Shown piece by piece: positions 36,216 to 47,600 of a DNA stretch of 64,000 nucleotides; position 1 is the first letter of the stretch, and every line of letters starts with the position of its first letter. Both the position numbers and the translations under genes were made by a program. The DNA is from Rhynochetos jubatus. Lineage: Eukaryota > Chordata > Aves > Eurypygiformes > Rhynochetidae. Where the stretch lies: the NCBI GenBank assembly GCA_027574665.1, contig CM050648.1, positions 141,856,175-141,920,174 on the forward strand, given 5' to 3'. The notes under the pieces are model-generated. The model did not search any database, was not told where the DNA came from, and saw only the letters and a list, made by a program, of their open reading frames with translations.

Positions 36216-39200
36216 TTTTATAGAGTAGTACTTTACTTATTTGAGAGTTGTACAATTATGCTTTTCATACCCCGTATACTTGAAAATCATTAGAGGAAGA
36301 GCTTTGATCCAGCTAGATACAATTTCCTTTAATTCATTTCAGACCATAGTTTTTTGTTAACTGCAAACCTAAATTACGTACGTTTTTATTTATGTGTATT
36401 TATATGTAAATGTCATCAAGTGAATTGTTTATCACTGAAGTCTACCATCAAATATTTGTTTATATGGGATAACTCTTGCACTAATTACTACAAAAAGTGT
36501 TATTAGCGGCCTTTAAATCTCAACTGGTATGTCATGATGTCTTGTCACAATTAATGTGCCCCACTCTTACCAAGGGTTTCCTCTTGGCTTTTTTTTAATA
36601 ACAAAATATATTACAACATGGGATGATGTTCTTTTCTTGAAGTGCTCACATTTGGTTTAGAGTATATGTAATTAAGCTTACTCCTATGCAACTTTCATGG
36701 GAAAAGGGATAGGTCAAGTGCAGTGTATGATTTTGTTATAAAATGACAAATGCTTACCTTTACAAGCTGGTACTGAAGAAGAGACCTGAACTAGCAGGAA
36801 GGTAGAGAAAAGGGGGAAAGATGGTTTGGTTTCTGGAATGCGTTGGCGTTGGTTGTGCCAGGGGAAGATAATCCGCCAGCAGCTCAGTTGTTACCTGTAG
36901 ACTTGAACCAAGCCAGTCGCTGAACATGAAGAGCACGTTCCTGCGTCTGATGGGCTCTGCCTTCCCACGAGGGACCTTACCTACTGCACACCATCCTTTT
37001 CAGATTCTCAAACCTCTGAAAAGGGAAGGGAGGGGGGCAGGGGGGTGTTAAGGACACTGCAGCATCACCTCCACAAAAGGGCACCACTGAGCTTATGATT
37101 TCAACAAGTGCTTTAGAAACATCTGGTTTGGAGAAAAATGACATCACTTTTGTAACTTTTTCAGACTTGATGGTTGAATGTGTATTTACTCGGTCACGTG
37201 AAACTATGCAGTTGGGGTGAGTCTTCAGTGAATTTGAGAATGGATTTTGTCGTAAACTTGGACATGAGATAATCCATAGTTACTGTAGTAATTAAACATT
37301 TCTTCCTCAATTAAAGCTTGATTAGTAACTTTGTATTAAATTATGGAATACCATATAGATACTTGCAAGTTCAGTCCATATAATACAGCTGGACCGAAGA
37401 AACGGGCCAATACTACATGTCTTGATAGAGACATCACTTGTAACTGAAAGGTGTTGCAGTAGCATATCCTGCTTCAGGAGGATACAAATATTGATGTGAA
37501 CTGTCATCAGTCTCTCACAGTGACAGAACAGTCTGCTTCATTTGGCAGTGTTTGTTGCAGTATTGGAGATGCCTTCAGAATTAGAAATCCACAGGAAACT
37601 TTGCTTGATGCTTTGATGCTTGATGTGGTGTGTGAATAGATCCACTGAACTGGACAGCAGATGCCTCAGGGTAAAGCAGAAAGCCAGGCAGTTTCAAAGC
37701 TTTATAAAAGGATCTTTAGCATTGAGTTGAATAAATATCTTCTGTGCCTCTGGGAAAGTTCCCCAAAACTGCTATGAACTGTGGTTCAAAACGCACAGTT
37801 CTGAACCACGGTGGGTGTTCCCCCCTCCCCCTCCATTATCATCAGGTGAGCAGTTGCATGCTAAGGTATTTTAAAAGGTGCTCCCCTCCCCAGTCCCTCT
37901 TAATGTGCATCAGTCTCTGCTACGGGTAGGAAGGAGTATCATTTGTTCATAACTCTTGAACTGTGTCTGTCAAGTGCACATCTGAATGTACACGTATCGC
38001 ACTGTATGGAGCACCTAACTGGGTGCATCCCTTTACTGGGGCAGCTCGGCCTCGTTAGAGCAATTTGTACAGACTGCTTGGCTTCCTGGGAAGGATGCTG
38101 GGTAAGCATGCTTTCATGTAGTGAAGCGTTTCAACAGAAACATATATCCTGTTTTACTGCCAACTTGTGCTTTTACATGCCTGATACCTTGGCTCAGGTC
38201 TTCGGCCAGTATAAGAATTTGTATTGCTGAAACTTGCATGGTCACTCTGCAGAACTGGTGTGTGCCTCGAACTGGTCTGACTTTGCAAGGACCAGTCGGT
38301 GTCAGATCAGTTTGTCTCCCTCATGCTTGATTGGGGTGGCTCAGTCTAACTCAGCCGCTTGTTCTGAGTAGCTTTGCTACTGCTTTAAAAAGAAAAGGAG
38401 CTTTATTTTCTACTTGCACTGTCATTTCTTTGCCAGTCGAAAGAGGTCTTAGTTCAATATGCAACACTTAAAGGTTAATACAGTATATTTCCCCTCTATA
38501 TTCCTCAGAGATACCGAGAGACATCAGAAATTGCAGGGTGCCTGTTAGTGAATTTTAAATTACTTATTTTGTGAACTGTTACTGCAAAGGGCAAAAGACG
38601 ATAGTTGCTGATGGTGGTTTTCTTAATTTCTACATATAAATGGGAAATAATTTAACCTCTCTCAAATTAGGAAAGGCCTCTGTAATATCCTGCTACCACT
38701 TCTAGCAGCGTTTTTTCTTTTATATGCTCCTAGGGAAAGGAGTCATGAGACAAGGCTGCTGGTCGGAATGGCGTAACACAGCTTTAGACTTGCAGAAAAA
38801 GAAGTACTTTCAAGCAAATAGCTAACATCAAATCTGCTTCCTTCTCAGGTAACCCCAGATACCTGTTCCCTTCTGCCTATGTGCCTGTGGGCTTATTTCT
38901 CCTCCTCCCTTGCTGGAAAATCCAGAACACGTGCAGCTTCTGGAGCTCTCAGGCACTCAGCAGAGGCGAGAAACGTGAGGATCCAGGCTGTGTTAACAGT
39001 GCCTGGTGTGTGTGGAAGCTCGCCTGCTCAGCTCTTCCCTGTTCGTGTGGGGTTTTTAGAATCCCCTCTCTCTTTTGCAGCTCTCTGAGTTTATCCAGCA
39101 AAAAATGTTGCCTGTCTCTATGAATAGCCGTATTTGCCTAAAGGCCATATCTGGTAAATGAAGAGGGAATCATTTCTTTGGATGAAAAGCAGCTTTCCAG

Positions 39201-41527
39201 ACTGCCTCGGAGTCGCGGCAGTGAAGGGTTTCCGCCTTGGGCAGGGTAGGGATCCACTTGCGAGTCCTCACGCTCACCAGGGATTACCTGTTCTCAGAGC
39301 TGTCCTTAGACTGGTTTTGAAGGCTCAGGTGTGTCTGGGCTGCTTCAGCAGGCATTTTAAAAAGGAGGATTGTGAACTGACTGATAGTATAGTTTCCTAT
39401 TGTAATTATCAGACCATTACAGCTGTCTTCTGCCTCAGAATATCGACTTGGACATATGACTGCTTTACAGTTCTGTGATTTATTCCATATTCCCATGTGA
39501 CTACGCACACTGTTCAAAGCTGGGATGGAAGAAAATATCCATTTATTTGCTGATATCTAGGATAAGACAAACAAAAATGCTTTCAAAAGTGACTTCTGTT
39601 CAAATTGAAAGTATGTTTACGTCTCAGGCCTAGGATGTATAGTCCCTTATGCAAAAAACCCATGACTGATCATGACAAATTTTGATTGCTCATCGACACT
39701 TAAATGAGTGTGATTTCACACCGTATGACTAATACTAAAAGTATAAAAACACCAGTGACAAAGAAATGAAATATACATCTTAGGAAAACATGTATTTTTG
39801 TCAATTTGTCTCGTTCAACTATAAGCTTTCACAAGGATTGTCTGACTCCTTTTGGTGTCTCTAGCACAGTTGACAGTTAAGATAAATTTTCCTGTTTTTT
39901 CAAGGAAGTTCCACAAAGAGATGAAATCCCGCTGAATAATTCAAGTTGTCAGGAAAGAGATTTACTTCAGATTTCTGTAGTGACTTTTTTTTTTTAAGCC
40001 AGTGAAGAATACTAAAATGAATTTATCTGACATGATTTTGATATGTTACTATGGCAGCTGTTTTTTTAAAAGCAATTACTCCTTTGCTTAACCAAGATTC
40101 CTCCAAAATGAGTGGTTTATGACCTGAAGAGGTAAATGTTGATGCACGACCAACATGCCAACAGGAAAATAGAAAGGTAGAGACAACTTTGTTGCTAAGT
40201 AAATTGATGCAGTAGGCACTGTCCTTTCTCCCTTTCCTATGGGAGTATGGCATACATGATCATTCTGTCATTCAGCTTCAATATAGCTAATTCATTTCAA
40301 CCAAATCTGGCAGATCTCACAGTAACTACATTTTTTTTAGAACTTTTTTTTACGTGTGCAAGTGAAAAAGAACACAGAACAAAAATGCATTCTGTACTGA
40401 TTCCCAGTACCCCAGATAAGGGAGACACCTTTATATGTTTCCAGGCATGAGACCAGCTTCAATTAGAGCTTGTACCTTAGACACAGAGGCAATTAATCAC
40501 AGGCATAAATCTATAGGAAAAGAGTCTTCATTAGTTCTTGTGTTCCTGGAACTGTGTTTGAAGAGATGCCTAGCACGAAGGTAAGAAGAAGCAGCAAACC
40601 TCCAGTCATCTTTTCAGATGAGTTGTATAGAGACCCTGATTGATTTTGGGATTGGGGGTTTTTTCTGGTTCATGCGAAATTTGCTGCAAAAACAAAACAC
40701 TGCTCATGAGAATGGTATCCTGGCCTGCTGCGGTGAGTATAGTCATACTGAAAGACCGTGTTTTAATCACAAAAAACCCTCATATTGTTATGTCTTCTGT
40801 TTGCCTCGAGGTTAATTTAAGGCCAGCATGGGAGAGCATTAAATTATCCTACAACATGACCTCATGTGAAGGGTCTTCTAAATAAAGGTTTTGCCAAAAA
40901 AGACCTTACATGCAAGTTCACACCTCTGAGTTGTTTCAAAAGCCTGTGAGAGAAACGCAGCGCCTCTAGCTTAAGATGCACATTGCAGGGCACGTTACAT
41001 CACTAAGCTGGACTGTTCCAGTCCTCTTACATGGATCCCACTGTTGGTGACAGAGTGACAAAAAGCCTTTGCAAATAATCAGTGTACTTTGCGTCTCCTC
41101 TATTCCCTAAATGTTAGGCCATAAATTCAAAGTACCGGTGTGTGTATTTAAACATCTCCATGTTAAATTTTTTCACAGGTCTTGTCAGAGCATGTATGAA
41201 GCGACTGACCTTCCTAAAAACTCCGACAGTAGACGGCACACGCACGTTTTTCCCCTAAACAAACCGAAAATTGGTTGCCAAACAGCTGACTGTTAGGTTA
41301 CTAACGAGGAGGAGAGGAGGAAGCAGGGTGACTGGTGTTGGTATCTCCCAGAGGTCTGCTGAACAGGGACCAACAGGCTTTAGCTGCCTTGGCTCCTGCA
41401 GTCAGGAGGGAGGACATGCAGGGGCTGCGAGAGTGGCGGGGTGGCTCAGGTACTGCAGTACCTGCCCTAGCTCTGGAGAGGAATGCGCTGTCAGCTGTAC
41501 AGCACAGTGGGGCTGCTCGGAGAAACA
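36216..41527. other. Intergenic between CDCA4 and the SERTA paralogue
   Basis: No gene is recognised. AATAAA at 37730-37735 might serve a very long CDCA4 3'UTR. A nested inverted repeat lies at 37776-37809. G- and A-rich runs occur near 37020-37045. Open frames are short and unconserved-looking. Confidence 0.5.
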
Positions 41528-42025
41528 GCAGAATCATAGCATGGTTTGGGTTGGAAGGGACCTTAAAGATTATCCAGTTCCAGCCCCCTGCCATGGGCAG
41601 GGACACCCTCCACTAGACCAGGTTGCTCCAAGCCTCATCCAGCCTGGCCTTGAACACTTCCAGGGATGGGGCACCCACAGCTTCTCTGGGCAACCTGTGC
41701 CAGTGCCTCACCACCCTCTTCGGGAACCTGATGTCCAATCTAAATCTCTCTGCTTTCAGTTTAAACCCATTACCCCTTGTCCTGTCACTACAGGCCCTTG
41801 TAAAAATCCCCCCCCACTTCCTTGTCGGCCCCCTTCAGGTACTGGAAGGTGCTGTAAGGTCTCCCTGGAGCCTTCTCGAGGCTGAACAAGCCCAACTTTC
41901 TCAGCATGTCCCCATAGCAGAGGTGCTCCAGCCCTTGAAGCATCTTCGTGGCCTCCTCTGGACTCTCTCGAACCGGTCGATATCCTGATGTTGGGGACCC
42001 AGAGCTGGATGCAGAACTGCATGTG
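41528..42025 (-). repeat. CR1 LINE fragment, minus orientation
   Basis: The left edge is the reversed CR1 3' end (GAATCATAGCATGGTTTGGG, then TTGGAAGGGACCTTAAAGAT). It extends to about 42025 (GGGGACCCAGAGCTGGATGC), a little deeper into the element than the 20.7 kb copy. A local deletion relative to that copy is visible near 41727-41735, where the CTTCTTCCTGA block is lost. Confidence 0.92.
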
Positions 42026-43329
42026 AAAATATGTAACTTTGGCCAACTGGGGTCAAGTCTAGAAAACCAAGTTTTTGCTCAAGTTGTTAAAACATTCTGG
42101 TGGTGCTGCTGGTTAAATTACCCCTTTATATGCTGCATTAGATGTAATCCTTCCAGATATGTCCCTTCTACACCAGCTGCCTTTGAGATCATGGGCTGAA
42201 ATGTGCAGGCCCAGTCGCAGACGGAGGCTGCCAAACCGCATGGGTCATTTCATGGCACACTGGGATGGCTTATTTTGAGGCTGCTGGTGTAGGTGATACT
42301 CATGGGATTTACTCTTCCGGGGGGATATTTGGTCCACTCCTCCCCCTTAACGCTGCCATCAGTCCTCTGCTTGTATGTGGTGCAGCAGATGGGCTGTGGG
42401 GGTAGGGATGTCACCCCACAGCCATTCGGGGAGGCAGACTCCCCTCCGACACAGCCCGGCAGCGTGTCGAAAAGGATTCATCAATGCTTCGTGCAGCAGC
42501 AGTCGCTCCCCTTCTGTGCTCTGTGACCCCGGCAGCCGGGTCAGAGCACAGCTGTGGCCCAGGAATGGGTGGCGGCAGGCTGCCGGGGGAAAGATGGTCC
42601 CCTCGCCTCCAGCGATGGATCCTGCCCGGGGTCAGCTGCAGCCTCTCCAGCTCTCAGCCCCTTCCTTCGGGTCACAGGCCCTGTGCAATCCTACCCCTTC
42701 ACAAATGCCTTTCAGGAGACACAGGGGTTAAAATCTGCTGGGCCTGAGGGGTTTAAAAAAAAAAAAAAATTGCTTTTTTTCAGCTGAATAATATCAGAAA
42801 GCAACAGATCTTTCATCAGTTGTAGCCCGTCTCCACCAGGCAGCTGCAAGTGTTCCTGTGGTATTTGTCAGGCCAGCACATAACGTGTGTGTGAACTCGG
42901 CCCGCGCTGCCGTTCGGCGTAGGAAAAACCCCATCCCGAAACGGGTGTGATTTCTGCGCTTTTAGTGCCCTACGGATTAATGTCAACCCACCTCTGAGAC
43001 AAGGAGCTTTTTGGGGAATCATCGGGTGACCCCACGGCAGGGTTCGACAACGGCTCAAAATCGATCTGGACAAATACTTGGACGCCAGATTTCGCAATCT
43101 GGTTTGCACAAACGCTTGTGCCGCCGACAGAACTCGGTTACGCAAATGCCCGTGGAAAGCAAATACGAGAGGTTTGAGCGTGGCCAAATCCACCTCATCT
43201 TTAAAGAGGGGGGGGGGGGAAAAGATCCCGTGAATATGTATGGAAGAATTGTGCAATGTTTGATGTGGCTTTATCGCTGGCTGAGAGACGTGCGCGCCCG
43301 CCTTTCCCAACCGCCCTGGAAACGGGAGT
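42026..43329. other. Upstream flank of the second CpG island, no gene seen
   Basis: Mixed sequence with an A13 run near 42756-42769 and a 12-G run at 43208-43219. A minus-strand frame of 192 codons (42816-43394) has no features I recognise and runs into the CpG island. I do not call it a gene. Confidence 0.5.
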
Positions 43330-43430
43330 TGTAGGAGCGCTGCTGTGCCGAGGCCCGCGCGCGTCCTCTTATTAAACCTGGCCGTTTCGGGCACACGCTC
43401 GCTGCTCCTTTACCCCAAAAAAGGCCTGCG

Positions 43431-43466
43431 GGTCAGGGCTGGGGTCAGGGCTGGGGTCAGGGCTGG
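43431..43466. repeat. 12-bp tandem repeat, three exact copies
   Basis: GGTCAGGGCTGG is repeated three times without mismatch at the 5' edge of the CpG island. G triplets at regular spacing give G-quadruplex potential on the + strand. Confidence 0.95.
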
Positions 43467-43989
43467 CCGGTGCCCCCGCCGACGGCTTCCGGCCCCAACG
43501 CGCGGCAGCAGCGCCGGCCTAGGGCCCTGTGGCGCCGGGCCGTGCCCTGCCCTGCCCGTGGGCGGCGGCGCGTGCGGCCCGGCCGCGTGCCGCTCCGTGC
43601 CTGCCCGCGCGCTCCGCCCCCCCCCCCCCCTTCCCGCTCTCGTCAGCGACACCCGCCCGGAGCGCCGCGCCGGGGGACGGGGGACTCGGCGGCGCCCGTC
43701 TTCCAATTGGGCGAAACCGGGGAGAGGCCCCGCCCACTTTGGCTTTCTTAGCTTTCTCATTGGACAGTACCGCGGGGCCAGTGGGAGGCCAACCCCTCCG
43801 GCTCTCTGGCCAGTGAGAAAATGGTTGCTGGGCTGGTTGAAAGGGCCGCTGGCCAATGGGAGGGCGGCCAGCTGGCGGGCGCTGTACGCGCAGCGTGTCC
43901 CCCACCCCCTCCCCGCTGCCGCCGTGGGTGCCGCGGGCGGAGGGAAGGGCGGGGCGGAGGTTGCCGGGGCCTGGCGGGGGTGGCGCTCG

Positions 43990-44029
43990 CCTCCTCCTCC
44001 TCCCTCCTCCTCCTTCTCCTCCTCCTCCC
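43990..44029. repeat. CTC-rich pure pyrimidine tract in the promoter
   Basis: Forty uninterrupted pyrimidines, mostly CTC/TCC units, lie inside the CpG island near the expected start site. Such homopurine-homopyrimidine tracts can adopt triplex DNA and often bind GAGA/MAZ/SP-type factors. That function here is inference. Confidence 0.9.
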
Positions 44030-44617
44030 GGTCGGAGTCCCAGCCCCGCCGCAGGGAACCCGGCCGGCTGGGTAGGGAGGGCACGGCAGGCTGCGAAAGA
44101 GCGACGGGGTTCCTCCGCTCCCAGGTGGGGCGCCGGGCCGGGCAGGGTCGGGTGGCGGCTCTGAGGGAGGCGCCGTGAGGGGGGCAGGAGGCGGGAGGGC
44201 AGCCCCCACCCGGCGCGGGAGTGGGGCTGGAGAGCCTGGGGGGGCAGGGAGACGACCCGGCGCAGGGGGAGGGCAGTAACGGCCGCGGAGGGTCGGCCGG
44301 GCACGGCGGCCGGCTGAGGCGGGGGCGGTCGGAACCCCCCTGCCGGGGCCTGCCGAGGTGCGGGGGGAGGGCGGCAGGGCACAGAGGCCGGGCGAGGGGA
44401 GGGCGGGGGAGCGGCGGAGCGCGGGGATGGGGTGGCGGAGACAGGTGGGGAGGGATGGAGCGTGGGCACGACGTGCCCCGAGGAGTTGCGGCTGGCTCCG
44501 GGGGCCCGGGGGGGTAAGCGCGGTCGGGGCTGGGGAGGCCGGTGACCAGGGCGGCAGGAGCGGGGAGCGCGTTGGAAGTTGTTAGCGCAGTTATAATTAG
44601 CTTGTCCGGGGTCTCCG

Positions 44618-47600
44618 GTAAGCTGGGGAGGAGGAAGGGGGAGGAGTGTAACTTTTCGCAGCTCGGGAAGCCCAAGGTTGTCTCTGGTTACTGCTGCCCG
44701 CGGCGGCGGGGGGAGGCGCGGGCGGCCGCCCGCAGGAAGTACCAGCGACTCCCCTTCCACAAAGGCCGAATGGAGGCGGCTCCCGGGGTGTGGGTGCGTG
44801 TGCGCTCGCAGCAGCGGGTCAGGGAGGAGGCTTTCCCCTGCATCGCAGCGTTTTCATTCCGGCACTCCTGATCGCTGCCTCTCGGTAGTTGCGAGCCTCG
44901 TATGTACTGCGGTTACGTTTTTAAAGAGCGGGTTTTGTTTGTGTCGATAAACGCGTGCGTTGGTCTGAGCTGCACGTAGGTGGGTAAGACTGGAGGTGCA
45001 TAAGCTTGGTCTCCGACGTACATCGTAAATTTATCTTGCTAATAGGTGCAGTTGATGAGTTCTGCCCTAGATAGGCCTGGAATTTTTAAAACTGTGTTGG
45101 AATAGTTCATTTCCAAAAGCCTAAGTAGGTGCTCTGTGCAGTAGTTTTCTACTTTGGTACAGCAAAGACTCTTTAGTTAACTGCAGTGTGGAAAATACCG
45201 GTAACAAACTAATGCTATCATCTCAAATTTCTAAAGTGACCTGTAAACAGGTACTGGGAAACTGTCAGGGAAAGCAGTGAAAGAACATTAAAGAAAAAAT
45301 AATCTGCTGCCCATATATCGGTGATTCACAACTGCTGTGTGTCTTCCTTCTTGGGTTGTTTTTTTTTTTTTCAACCAGATTGTAAAAACTAAACCTAGTA
45401 ACCCCACCTCTGTCCTTGGCACTTACCCCAGTGTGAAATCATGTAGAGGAAAATCATAACCTCAACAGTTAATTTTGCAGGAGTCCTTTAAAGTATATAA
45501 TAAAGGAGTTTACATTTGATAACTTCTTAGACTTCAGCTCCTTCTAGCAAAAGGTTGGCCTTCTAAAATACAATTAGCAGTATTAATTTCTTACCAAACG
45601 CTTTTAGCTTTCTTTTTGTAACTAAGGTGCCAAATTCTAAAACTGTTCAACATTTTAGTACGCTTGTCAGCTTTTTTAGGATTCTTTAATGCTAAAAAGA
45701 CTTCAAAATCCTAAAACATTGGTTCTTTCATATTCATTGTATAGAAAATGCAATGAATGTACGCTTCCCCCTGTGACTTAGCAAGTGCACTGTAATAAAC
45801 CTCGTGACCTCAAGTCCTGCTGTTTCAAAGCAAATAGGTTACGAATCTTCATTTGTCTGTTTGGGGTTTATTTTTATCTACAAATAGCATGGATCCCCTT
45901 ATGATAGGAAAGAAGTCAGCCTCTAGAAGGAGAGGGAGGTATTAATGTTTGTATTGCTGTGGGTTAGATTTGGTTTGCTGAGGTCACAAGCATTTTCCTG
46001 CTGTTTTACTGCATCTTTACAGTTCTGAGATTTGGTAAATGGAGGAGCCCTTTGCTAGCATCAGGCTGTGAGTTGCTGTGTAAAGTGAACTGTATTCGTT
46101 TACTTGTCCATCTGTTTAAATGTAAGACTGCCTTTCACTGTGTATGAAGATTTGTAAAATAACGTACGAACTCTTGATCATGAAGGACTGCCTGTATCCC
46201 TATAAGTACTGATACTTGCTCTTGGTGATCCGTTTGCTGTGGTTGAGGTGCAGGTGTCTGTGTGTGTATATTGTGCGCACACAAGCATGCTGAATACAGG
46301 CCAGGTGGTGGGCTGTTAGCCTGCATAGGGGCTTTAATTCTTGGAATTAAAAATACCTTTGATTCTTCAGGTGGAGTTGAGACCACAAGAGCATGGATCA
46401 TGCAGTTCCCTCTGCGTCTCCTAGCCTAGTCCACCCATTACTGTCACTTCAGGCTTTTCACGTTTCCCAGAGTTTCCAGTGCCTTGGTCTAATCCATGAT
46501 TTAATCCATGTGGTCTCTAGCCAAACTGCAGATGTTGCTTTATCAGGGTTTTGCTGAAAATGATGCCACACTGAATATTATATACAATCCTAGGACATCC
46601 TGCCAGTTATCTTTGTGTGTGCTGAAAATGAGGCAAGTTAGGGAATTTAATATAAATCTAACTCCTTCTGCAGCTTGTAAACATTAGGGGATAATTCTGA
46701 AGTGTACTTCTTTACAGTTCATGGTATTGTCTCTCCTGGTACACGATTTCTGAGATGGTTACAGCTGTAAATCGGTGTTCAGTAACCTGAAGAGGTATGA
46801 ATGCAAGTTCTTATCCTAAAGCTTGGAGGACCAACACTTTATTCTGCAGTATTTGTTTATGCAGGATAATGGCCATGTTCTATGTGTTCATAGGTCAAAC
46901 TATGAGCTTCTCCTGTTACAGTGTATTCCTGAGCTTCATTTTCCTTACTCAGTTTAACTTTTTTTAGTAGGATTTAGCACAAATTGTATAAGAATTTGTA
47001 TTCAATTGTGTGCTTAGTTCTTCTGTTACAAAATAAAAATCCCAAACACCTAGATAGTAATGAAATACTCTGCTTTTGTTTCGTTTTTCCCCTTAAGTCA
47101 CATCATCCTACCTCGGTGGATGGCTTGGCCTCTTGAATAGTTCAAGACTCTTGGATGACCACACTTTATGCAAAATCTGGAATCTTCCTGCCTGGACTCC
47201 ATTCTGTTTCCTAAGGGTAATTACTTGTATGTTTTTATGAAATCCTATCTTGTGTGCATAACACATGTTCTTATAATCAGCTGTAGATGTTAATTTTGTG
47301 AGTTAGAGTGGTAAAATGAAAAAATAATTTTTAAAAATGGGGTATACAGTATAAAGTGAAGTGTTTTAGGCTTACTGAACAGTGTAAGCTCTTTGGTCAG
47401 AGTATTTTGAATTTGCATTACTTTATTTTTTTTTTTCCCCTTTATAACGAGGAAGTACTGTAATGTAAAAAAGAATTTAATATTGCCATAAGATCATGTT
47501 TCTTGGAAACTTGTTATCTGAGGCCTCAGTCTTATAGTGAGATCCACAGTTTGGCTGCTGAAATTGAATGTTGGTCTTGTGCGAGGAGAATGCACTTTGG

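Larger units (their letters stand above)
43330..44900. promoter_or_regulatory. CpG island: promoter of the SERTA paralogue
   Basis: A dense GC/CpG block. It contains a 12-bp tandem repeat (43431-43466), a 14-C run (43617-43630) and CCAAT boxes in both directions: the palindromic CCAATTGG at 43703-43710, ATTGG at 43759-43763 and CCAAT at 43853-43857. An E2F-like GGGCGAAA follows the first CCAAT. GC boxes lie near 43945, and a 40-nt pure pyrimidine CTC tract at 43990-44029. There is no TATA box. Transcription of the downstream SERTA gene probably starts around 43.9-44.1 kb. Candidate first donors are TCCG/GTAAGC (GT 44618-44619) and GGGG/GTAAGC (GT 44514-44515). Long frames of 400 codons or so on either strand are compositional. 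Confidence 0.8.

Noticed and set aside
42816-43394. 192-codon minus-strand frame
   Set aside because: No domain or homology is recognised. It crosses the edge of the CpG island and low-complexity G runs; there is insufficient evidence for a gene.
43345-44760. Open frames of 277-421 codons on both strands in the second CpG island
   Set aside because: They are compositional artefacts. The translations are Pro/Arg/Gly-rich with no domain, and they overlap the promoter of the SERTA gene.
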